11,865 nt of DNA, from contig JAQUJJ010000112.1 of assembly GCA_028681035.1 (NCBI GenBank), positions 1-11,865 of the forward strand, given 5' to 3'. Position 1 is the stretch's first letter; every line of letters starts with the position of its first letter. This DNA is from Candidatus Cloacimonadota bacterium (GTDB lineage Bacteria > Cloacimonadota > Cloacimonadia > Cloacimonadales > Cloacimonadaceae). Both the position numbers and the translations under genes were made by a program. The notes beneath the pieces were generated by a model. The model ran no database searches and was not told where the DNA came from. It saw nothing but the letters and a program-made list of their open reading frames with translations. Of this stretch, positions 7,552-11,865 are shown piece by piece.

Positions 7552-8742
7552 ATGGCTAAACCATTAGCTAACATAAAAGTACTGGATTTAACTAGAGTTC
7601 TCGCAGGTCCCTTTTGTACCATGACGCTCAGCGATTTGGGTGCAGAAGTTATAAAGGTGGAAATGCCCGGAACTGGTGACGATTCCAGAGCCTTTGGTCC
7701 CTTTATTAACCATAGGTCTCTCTATTTCCTCAGCATCAACCGCGGTAAGAAAAGTGTTTCTCTAAACCTCAAAGCACCCCAAGGAAAGCAGATTCTACTG
7801 GAGCTGGTAAAACGCTGCGACATTATAGTGGAGAACTTCCGTCCGGGTACCATGGAAAAGCTTGGCTTAGGCTACGAAACCCTGAAGGAAGTTAATCCCC
7901 GCATCATCTATGCAGCCTCAACAGGTTTTGGTCATAGCGGTCCCGATTCCCTAAAACCTGCTTACGATATTCTTGCCCAAGCCAGAGGTGGTATCATGAG
8001 CATCACAGGTTATCCCGATTCTGCACCCACTCGCGTAGGCATGTCATTAGGGGATATTACTGCGTCTCTCTTTACCGCCATCGGCATCAACGCTGCTTTG
8101 TACCAGCGGGAAAGCACAGGCTTAGGGCAGAAGATAGATGTGGCTATGTTGGATTCTCAGGTGGCGATACTTGAAAACGCACTCGTAAGATATCAATCCG
8201 ATGGTCATTCGCCCGAACCTTTAGGCAACAGACACCCTACCATAGCACCTTTTCAGGCATATCAAGCAAGTGATCGCTATTTTGTAATTGCTGTGGGTAA
8301 CGATAATTTGTGGAAAACCTTTTGTAACACCATTGGTATTGCGGAGTTGATTGAGGATAGTCGCTTTGCTACCAACCGCCTCCGCACCGAGAATGTGAAC
8401 GCACTAAATAGTATATTACAGCCGATATTGCTTACCCAAAAGGCGGCACTTTGGCTTAACATATTAGATGCTTCCGGCATTCCCTGCGCTCCCATAAACG
8501 ATATCGAAGCCGTTATGAATGATCCGCAAGTGATTGCGCGCAATATGATTGTGGATGTTCATGATGAGCTTGCCGGAACGGTTAAAATAGCCGGAAATCC
8601 CATTAAAATGACTTCCATTCCCGAATACCCCAGCCGAGATAAAGTGCCAGAGATAGGCCAACACAATACAGAAATATACGGGCAATGGCTGGGATACACT
8701 GAAGCAGAGCTTGATGAACTACGTTTCGCGGGAGTTATTTAA
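7552..8742 (+). CDS. CaiB/BaiF (family III) CoA transferase
   Basis: A 396-residue family III CoA transferase. AAGGA (7541-7545) precedes the ATG at 7552. The N-terminal signature IKVLDLTRVLAGP (residues 8-20) followed by LGAEVIKVE (29-37), VENFRPG (93-99) and the GQKIDVAMLD segment (192-201) are classical. D168 in SLGD aligns with the catalytic Asp169 of formyl-CoA:oxalate CoA transferase (Frc), which forms the acyl-enzyme anhydride. The reaction class is transfer of CoA from an acyl-CoA to a free carboxylate. Known substrates across the family include oxalate, carnitine, bile acids, succinate and mesaconate, so the substrate is not fixed by family alone. In this operon it would activate the carbon skeleton left after nitrogen removal; oxalate would fit an oxamate route. 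No acyl-CoA decarboxylase is in the window. It starts 27 bases after the HIT gene. Confidence 0.95.
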   Translation: MAKPLANIKVLDLTRVLAGPFCTMTLSDLGAEVIKVEMPGTGDDSRAFGPFINHRSLYFLSINRGKKSVSLNLKAPQGKQILLELVKRCDIIVENFRPGTMEKLGLGYETLKEVNPRIIYAASTGFGHSGPDSLKPAYDILAQARGGIMSITGYPDSAPTRVGMSLGDITASLFTAIGINAALYQRESTGLGQKIDVAMLDSQVAILENALVRYQSDGHSPEPLGNRHPTIAPFQAYQASDRYFVIAVGNDNLWKTFCNTIGIAELIEDSRFATNRLRTENVNALNSILQPILLTQKAALWLNILDASGIPCAPINDIEAVMNDPQVIARNMIVDVHDELAGTVKIAGNPIKMTSIPEYPSRDKVPEIGQHNTEIYGQWLGYTEAELDELRFAGVI

Positions 8743-8805
8743 TTGGGCTGCCAATTTGGGGTTGCAATCTCTTTGGGCTGCCAATCTCTTTGGGCTGCCA
8801 ATCTC
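8742..8805 (+). repeat. 17-base direct repeats upstream of the hairpin cluster
   Basis: Two exact copies of TTTGGGCTGCCAATCTC occur at 8772-8788 and 8789-8805, with a third copy carrying three mismatches at 8755-8771 and a shortened one (ATTGGGCTGCCAAT, itself a 5-bp hairpin) at 8742-8755. They begin right at the stop codon of the CoA transferase gene. Each good copy contains CTGCCAAT, the left arm of the first hairpin of the following cluster, so there are three interchangeable left arms (8748-8755, 8778-8785, 8795-8802). Confidence 0.9.
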
Positions 8806-8876
8806 CGAATTGGCAGTGACAGCAGAGCTGTCACCACAGCTTCCTCTGGATGCTGTGGCAAATCGGAGTTTGCCAC
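8795..8876. repeat. Cluster of four adjacent hairpins
   Basis: Four perfect inverted repeats follow one another. A: CTGCCAAT (8795-8802), loop CTCCGA, ATTGGCAG (8809-8816). B: GTGACAGC (8816-8823), loop AGA, GCTGTCAC (8827-8834). C: CCACAGC (8834-8840), 11-base loop, GCTGTGG (8852-8858). D: GTGGCAAA (8855-8862), loop TCGGAG, TTTGCCAC (8869-8876). The loops of A and D are exact reverse complements, and the right arm of C overlaps the left arm of D, so C and D cannot both form. No T-run follows, so this is not an ordinary intrinsic terminator. Confidence 0.85.
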
Positions 8877-8992
8877 CCCAAGTTTGCCACCCCAAGTTTG
8901 CCACCCCAAGTTTGCCACCCCAAGTTTGCCACCCCAAGTTTGCCACCCCAAGTTTGCCACCCCAAGTTTGCCACCCCAAGTTTGCCACCCCC
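8869..8992 (+). repeat. 14-base tandem repeat array, eight exact copies plus a partial ninth
   Basis: The unit TTTGCCACCCCAAG is repeated eight times without any change from 8869 to 8980. A ninth copy starts at 8981 and diverges after its twelfth base. The first unit supplies the right arm of hairpin D, and every unit begins with the same TTTGCCAC, so the arm GTGGCAAA could pair with any of them. The unit is not a multiple of three and has no stop in several frames, which creates meaningless open frames in both strands across it. Perfect identity points to recent expansion, and copy number probably varies between strains. Confidence 0.97.
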
Positions 8993-9074
8993 TTGCAGGC
9001 ATTGCCCTATCATTGCCCACTCATTGCCCTCCACATGGACAATGAGTGGGCAATGATAGGGCAAAGCTTGCAAG
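8992..9074. repeat. 35-base inverted repeat with internal 11-base triplication
   Basis: The arms are 8992-9026 and 9040-9074, starting CTTGCAGGC and ending GCTTGCAAG, with two mismatches in 35 positions and a 13-base loop (9027-9039) that itself contains TCCACATGGA. The left arm and loop edge consist of three 11-base units, each starting CATTGCCC (9000, 9011, 9022). The element ends 16 bases before the amidase ribosome-binding site. No T-run follows on either strand. It could be a REP/MITE-like element or an mRNA stabiliser or processing site between the CoA transferase and amidase genes. Confidence 0.93.
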
Positions 9075-9090
9075 GAAAAAGCTAAATATT

Positions 9091-9094
9091 GGAG
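9091..9094 (+). promoter_or_regulatory. Ribosome-binding site choosing the amidase start
   Basis: GGAG lies 5 bases before the ATG at 9100. An in-frame ATG at 9046 lies inside the right arm of the inverted repeat and would add 18 residues with no family similarity, so 9100 is preferred. Confidence 0.75.
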
Positions 9095-9099
9095 AAATA

Positions 9100-10392
9100 A
9101 TGGATAGTGAATTCAAAAATCTTAGTATAGGAAAACTATGTAAGCAATTGCAGACAGGTAACTTGCCTTTGAACGATTATATCGAAACGACACTGAAGCA
9201 TATAAGCTTAAAAGAACCAGTTATTCATGCTCTTTTACCGGAAACGAACCGAAGAAATAGGCTGCTGCAAGAAGCTAAAGAGTTGTTAACGAAATACCCT
9301 GATAGTGGTAGCAGACCTCCACTCTTTGGCTTGTTAGTAGGTGTGAAAGACTTGTTTAATGTAGATGGCTTACCCACCAGAGCAGGTTCAAAATTACCGG
9401 CGGAAGCTTTTGCAGGCTCAGAATCAGTAGTTGTAACAAGGCTGAAAGAACTGGGAGCATTAGTGCTTGGCAAAACAATATCAACTGAGTTTGCCTATTT
9501 CAGTCCCGGCGAGACCTGTAATCCTGTAAATCCATTGCATACGCCTGGCGGTTCATCCAGTGGCTCCGCTGCGGCTGTAGCAGCCGGATATTGCCATCTT
9601 GCGCTTGGAACACAGACAATTGCATCGGTTATCCGCCCTGCTTCATATTGCGGGGTCTATGGTTTTAAGCCAAGCTGGGGAAGAATCTCTACGGAAGGCG
9701 TTTTCCCTTTCTCACAATCTGCAGACCATGTGGGGTATTTTTGCCGTAGTATAGACGATATAGCCTTCCTTAGACGATATCTGTTAATAGACTACCAAGC
9801 CTCAGTAGTGCCTCCTGTGCCACGTATTGGAAGTGTCCGAGGAGAGTATCTGGCACAGGCAACAGATCAAATAAGAGCGAACTATGTACAAACAGTTAAA
9901 AGCCTATCAAACAAGGGTATAAGGATTGTGGAATATGAGCCATTTCCTAACATAGAAGAAATAAATACCAATCACCGTAGGCTTATCGCTGCGGAGTTTG
10001 CCATTAACCACAGAGGTCTGTATGAACAATATTCAGAATTATACTCACCCCATTCTATAGAGTTGTATCAGCTTGGCTTACAAGTTACTGCAAGAGAGCT
10101 AATAGCATTGCGGATAAAGCAATTGGAGCTTAGAAACAAACTTGTTAACCTAATGAAAGAAAAAAATATAAACGCATGGATAACACCCTCTACAACTAGT
10201 ACTGCGCCTTTAGGTTTGGAATCTACAGGCTCGCCGTTAATGAGTTTACCTTGGACTAATGCAGGCTTACCCTCAATTACAATAGCAAATGGATTTAATG
10301 AAACTGGCTTGCCCTATGGTTTACAGATTATTGGTTCTTGGCAACAAGATGAGTGTCTTGTGGAAGCGGCTAAACTGATAGCCAACACTTAG
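9100..10392 (+). CDS. Amidase-signature family amidase
   Basis: A 430-residue amidase-signature hydrolase with an intact Ser-cisSer-Lys triad: K83 in GVKDLF, S152 in PGGSSSGSAAAVAAG (149-163) and nucleophile S176 in GTQTIASVIRPA (170-181). The spacing S152 to S176 is 24 residues, as in FAAH and GatA. Most relatives have Gly-Gly before the nucleophile; here it is Ile-Ala, and the Asp of GTDTGGS is Gln, a pattern I associate with a non-GatA subgroup. FKPSWGR (189-195) follows as expected. GatA is unlikely because no gatB or gatC is nearby. It hydrolyses an amide to acid and ammonia; in context, possibly oxamate or another amide released by the FdrA/YlbE step. It is separated from the operon by 357 bases of repeats, so co-transcription is not certain. 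Confidence 0.93.
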   Translation: MDSEFKNLSIGKLCKQLQTGNLPLNDYIETTLKHISLKEPVIHALLPETNRRNRLLQEAKELLTKYPDSGSRPPLFGLLVGVKDLFNVDGLPTRAGSKLPAEAFAGSESVVVTRLKELGALVLGKTISTEFAYFSPGETCNPVNPLHTPGGSSSGSAAAVAAGYCHLALGTQTIASVIRPASYCGVYGFKPSWGRISTEGVFPFSQSADHVGYFCRSIDDIAFLRRYLLIDYQASVVPPVPRIGSVRGEYLAQATDQIRANYVQTVKSLSNKGIRIVEYEPFPNIEEINTNHRRLIAAEFAINHRGLYEQYSELYSPHSIELYQLGLQVTARELIALRIKQLELRNKLVNLMKEKNINAWITPSTTSTAPLGLESTGSPLMSLPWTNAGLPSITIANGFNETGLPYGLQIIGSWQQDECLVEAAKLIANT

Positions 10393-10428
10393 CACTCCAG
10401 AACGCCAGCACTCCAACACACCAGCACC
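10391..10428 (+). repeat. Three 16-base-period direct repeats between convergent genes
   Basis: AGCACTCCA begins at 10391 and 10407, and AGCAC again at 10423, an exact 16-base period. It fills the 36-base gap between the amidase stop and the stop of the opposing gene. No hairpin with a T-run is present, so no intrinsic terminator is visible for either gene. Confidence 0.75.
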
Positions 10429-11076
10429 TTACTCATACACTCTGTCATTTATCTTTAGCCGTGTAACATAGATAATCTCACACGCGCCGTTTCCCTTATC
10501 TTCCCGTGTAAGGCTGCTGTTCCAACTACTAGAGTTATTCTTCTTATCCTGTCCGATAACGTACACAAGGAATCCATCTATCTCAACGATGTCTTTCTTT
10601 TTTGCTAGACCCATCGCTTTGCGCAAATTGGGAGTGGCGGGAATTAGGTGATTATTAGACATATGAGAGGAGAAATACTCAAGATCGATTTTATCTGGAT
10701 GTTTCGTCGTAAACAGGCAAAAGCGTACCATTTGATCAAATTTCAAATAGGGCAGATACTCCGGTGCCTTCCCCCAGATAAGTGCATAGTCATAGGGTGA
10801 TAACTTGCTCATAAAACCTCTAATATAGTGCTTGGTACTTACAACCAATCCAGCAGTATGGTAGGCAGCCTTAGCTGTTAACGTAAACTTACTACCGGAT
10901 ATTTCGATTAGGGGAATTAATGTATCTGGATTATCTATTTGAATAGGCTCCAATAAGTAGCTGATCTCTGTAGAACCATCAGTAATATACACCGGAGCAG
11001 TAAGAGATTTGAATACAACTATCGAAGTAATCACTATCAATGCAATGGATAAAACTACCACAATGCGATTAACCAA
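10429..11076 (-). CDS. Conserved hypothetical protein with N-terminal membrane anchor
   Basis: A 215-residue protein of no known function. Residues 4-23 are a hydrophobic stretch after a single Arg, fitting an uncleaved signal anchor or signal peptide, so the rest is likely outside the cytoplasmic membrane. Blocks that look conserved are YDYALIWG (95-102), SHMSNNHLIPA (137-147), a basic helix-like stretch leading to DIVEIDGFLV (162-171), and SSLTREDKGNGACEIIYV (187-204). I recall similar SNNHLIPA...GNGACE pairings in uncharacterised proteins of many bacteria, but know no assigned role. The start is TTG (complement of 11074-11076) with AGGAG 6 bases upstream. It converges on the amidase and is transcribed on its own, probably unrelated to the operon. 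A weak TTGACT -35-like box lies at 11125-11130 on the minus strand, with no convincing -10. Confidence 0.85.
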   Translation of the reverse strand: MVNRIVVVLSIALIVITSIVVFKSLTAPVYITDGSTEISYLLEPIQIDNPDTLIPLIEISGSKFTLTAKAAYHTAGLVVSTKHYIRGFMSKLSPYDYALIWGKAPEYLPYLKFDQMVRFCLFTTKHPDKIDLEYFSSHMSNNHLIPATPNLRKAMGLAKKKDIVEIDGFLVYVIGQDKKNNSSSWNSSLTREDKGNGACEIIYVTRLKINDRVYE

Positions 11077-11082
11077 AACTGT

Positions 11083-11087
11083 CTCCT
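11083..11087 (-). promoter_or_regulatory. Ribosome-binding site supporting a TTG start
   Basis: On the minus strand AGGAG lies 6 bases before the TTG codon (complement of 11074-11076). No ATG or GTG in frame is better placed, so this site is the argument for the non-ATG start. Confidence 0.75.
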
Positions 11088-11137
11088 AAGCTTTTTTTTG
11101 CCATCTTTACAAACATATTGGTGAAGTCAATAATTAT

Positions 11138-11158
11138 CTTTAACTAGCTCCGTTAAAG
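11138..11158. promoter_or_regulatory. Inverted repeat, possible operator
   Basis: CTTTAAC (11138-11144), 7-base centre, GTTAAAG (11152-11158), a perfect 7-bp inverted repeat about 60-80 bases upstream of the TTG start of the minus-strand gene. The position suits a regulator-binding site, but an AT-rich match of this size can arise by chance. Confidence 0.3.
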
Positions 11159-11176
11159 TAAGTGTGGTGTTGAATT

Positions 11177-11227
11177 GTAACAACAGTCGCCCCGACTGTT
11201 CTCACACGAGGCGTGTGACCTTACAAA
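11177..11227 (+). repeat. 51-base two-hairpin repeat, copy 1
   Basis: The element starts GTAACAACA and ends CTTACAAA. It holds hairpin 1, AACAGTCG-CCC-CGACTGTT (11182-11200), and hairpin 2, TCACACG-AGG-CGTGTGA (11202-11218), back to back. It matches copy 2 at 11403 in 47 of 51 positions. The structure is like bacterial REP-type intergenic elements. Confidence 0.9.
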
Positions 11228-11402
11228 GTGTGGAGTCGATTTGGTTGATATTAACCTCATTCTTAATGGTATCTTTCGTAACCCAATGGACTACACCGTC
11301 GGTAACACTGCTAAACATCGCTGAAGTCCTAAAAGCCTGTGAAGATGCTTACTTCTGGATGTTATCGTTGGCTTTAACGACTCCAGACTTACTAAGTATG
11401 AA
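11228..11402 (+). pseudogene. Possible decayed coding fragment, PDZ-like
   Basis: Between the two 51-base repeats, the frame starting at 11223 reads protein-like stretches INLILNGIFRNPMDYTVGN and later DVIVGFNDSRLTKYEV, separated by two stops. Another frame reads EVLKACEDA in the gap. The phrases resemble PDZ-domain segments (ILxxNG..., GDVIVxFN...). This may be chance; confidence is low. Confidence 0.2.
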
Positions 11403-11453
11403 GTAACAACAATTCCCCCGACTGTTCTCACACGAGGCGTGTGAGCTTACAAA
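11403..11453 (+). repeat. 51-base two-hairpin repeat, copy 2
   Basis: Same orientation as copy 1. Hairpin 2 is extended to 8 bp (CTCACACG at 11427-11434, CGTGTGAG at 11438-11445), with the extra pair made by the C-to-G change relative to copy 1. The left arm of hairpin 1 has three changes that break its pairing. Confidence 0.9.
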
Positions 11454-11638
11454 ATAGGCATCCACGACTTCAGACTCTGCAAGAAAAGCTCCCGGAGAAT
11501 AGCAATATAGCATGTTCCTTTGCATTACTATCATGCGAATACACTAAAATATACACGGAAATACAATTTATTTTAGCCGTTTCAGTACTATTCATTGCAA
11601 GCAGTTAGGATTTGATGGTGTCACTCAGTAAGCCACAA

Positions 11639-11682
11639 TTGACAAAATATGTATTGACAAATATAGCAGGGTTCGTTTTTAT
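11639..11682 (+). promoter_or_regulatory. Tandem promoter-like boxes upstream of 16S rRNA
   Basis: Two perfect TTGACA -35 boxes are seen. The first (11639-11644) is followed after 17 bases by TATAGC (11662-11667); the second (11654-11659) after 17 bases by TTTTAT (11677-11682). Transcription would start about 105-125 bases before mature 16S. The distance, spacing and orientation fit a double rRNA promoter. Both -10 boxes match the consensus in only four of six positions. Confidence 0.6.
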
Positions 11683-11727
11683 GACAAAACGTGATCGCAA
11701 CAAAGCAATTTGAGGGTGGTCACCTTA

Positions 11728-11735
11728 GTTCTTTA
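11728..11735 (+). promoter_or_regulatory. boxA-like antitermination element in the rRNA leader
   Basis: GTTCTTTA matches the GCTCTTTA core of rRNA boxA in seven of eight positions and sits about 60 bases before mature 16S, between promoter and gene as expected for Nus-factor antitermination. The match is short. Confidence 0.35.
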
Positions 11736-11795
11736 TTCAGTTTATAGAGTGTGAATGTGAGAATGAAGCTCTTGTCACTTCAGTCATATTTTATT

Positions 11796-11865
11796 ATGAT
11801 GGAGAGTTTGATCCTGGCTCAGGACGAACGCTGGCGGCGTGGATTAGGCATGCAAGTCGAACGGT
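11796..11865 (+). rRNA. rrs: 16S ribosomal RNA, 5'-partial
   Basis: AGAGTTTGATCCTGGCTCAG (11803-11822) is the universal 27F primer site at E. coli positions 8-27, followed by GACGAACGCTGGCGGCG and GCATGCAAGTCGAACGG. The 5' end is placed at 11796 by counting back to position 1. The GTGGATTAGGCATG stretch differs from proteobacterial (CCTAACACATG) and typical firmicute (CCTAATACATG) forms, pointing to another phylum. The gene runs off the window, and an rRNA operon is expected to follow. Confidence 0.97.

Larger units (their letters stand above)
11077..11795. other. Gene-free stretch between the hypothetical gene and 16S rRNA
   Basis: About 720 bases without a supportable gene. It holds the 5' region of the minus-strand gene, a small inverted repeat (11138-11158), two copies of a 51-base hairpin repeat (11177, 11403), a 175-base segment between them with possible decayed coding sequence, and tandem promoter-like boxes plus leader before 16S. 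From about 11454 to 11638 I see nothing recognisable; a 50-codon open frame there has no start signal or family look. Confidence 0.7.

Noticed and set aside
8869..8992. CRISPR array
   Set aside because: Units are 14 bases and directly adjacent with no unique spacers, and no cas gene is present.
8992..9074. Intrinsic terminator of the operon
   Set aside because: The inverted repeat is long and strong, but no T-run follows on either strand.
8711..9085. Several overlapping open frames on both strands across the repeat spacer, with peptides such as SLPPQVCHPKFATP
   Set aside because: They exist only because the 14-base unit lacks stops in several frames; the same peptide recurs in different frames with no ribosome-binding site or family similarity.
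9046..9099. Upstream amidase start at 9046
   Set aside because: It lies inside the inverted repeat with no Shine-Dalgarno site; GGAG correctly spaced before 9100 supports the later start.
9100..10392. GatA subunit of glutamyl-tRNA amidotransferase
   Set aside because: No gatB or gatC is nearby, and the GTQTIASVIRPA motif differs from the GTDTGGSIR form of GatA.
11164..11406. 80-codon open frame upstream of the rRNA gene
   Set aside because: It starts just before one 51-base repeat and ends at the other, with no ribosome-binding site or recognisable domain; the neighbouring frame looks more protein-like and is broken.
11349..11534. 61-codon minus-strand open frame
   Set aside because: It reads through the hairpin repeat, is rich in Cys and Ser, and has no Shine-Dalgarno site or family similarity.

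Overview
The window is bacterial chromosome carrying one long plus-strand catabolic operon (about 3-8742), a repeat-packed spacer (8743-9099), an amidase gene (9100-10392), a convergent minus-strand gene for a membrane-anchored conserved hypothetical protein (10429-11076), a gene-free stretch with structured repeats and tandem promoter-like boxes (11077-11795), and the first ~70 bases of a 16S rRNA gene (about 11796 to the window end). Base composition is moderately AT-rich by eye. The visible 16S start departs from the proteobacterial and firmicute forms I know and suggests a less-studied anaerobic phylum. Cloacimonadota is my best guess from the overall look (ring of amino-acid/purine catabolic genes, hairpin repeats), but this is low confidence and the 70 visible bases cannot settle it.

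The operon encodes, in order: an FdrA-family protein (5' end outside the window), a YlbE/DUF1116 protein, a cyclase-family metal hydrolase, the FAD, [2Fe-2S] and molybdopterin subunits of a xanthine dehydrogenase-family hydroxylase, a HIT-family protein and a CaiB/BaiF (family III) CoA transferase. Genes overlap by 4-8 bases (ATGA junctions at 4212, 4739 and 7078) or lie within 27 bases of each other, and nearly all have good Shine-Dalgarno sites, so this is one transcription unit. The amidase after the spacer may be part of it.

Read together, the genes look like a nitrogen-heterocycle degradation pathway that recovers energy as carbamoyl phosphate. The proposed order is ring hydroxylation by the molybdenum enzyme, ring opening by the cyclase-family hydrolase, phosphorolysis of a ureido-acid by FdrA/YlbE (in E. 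coli these belong to the oxamate carbamoyltransferase of allantoin fermentation), hydrolysis of the leftover amide by the amidase, and activation of the resulting acid by the CoA transferase. The individual families are well supported; the pathway is inference. The molybdenum subunit has Ala where xanthine oxidases have the substrate-orienting Glu, so xanthine itself may not be the substrate.

The spacer 8743-9099 is unusually structured: 17-base direct repeats, four adjacent hairpins (two with mutually complementary loops, two that exclude each other), eight exact copies of a 14-base unit, and a 35-base inverted repeat with an internal 11-base triplication. A different 51-base two-hairpin repeat occurs twice (11177 and 11403) upstream of the rRNA promoter region.
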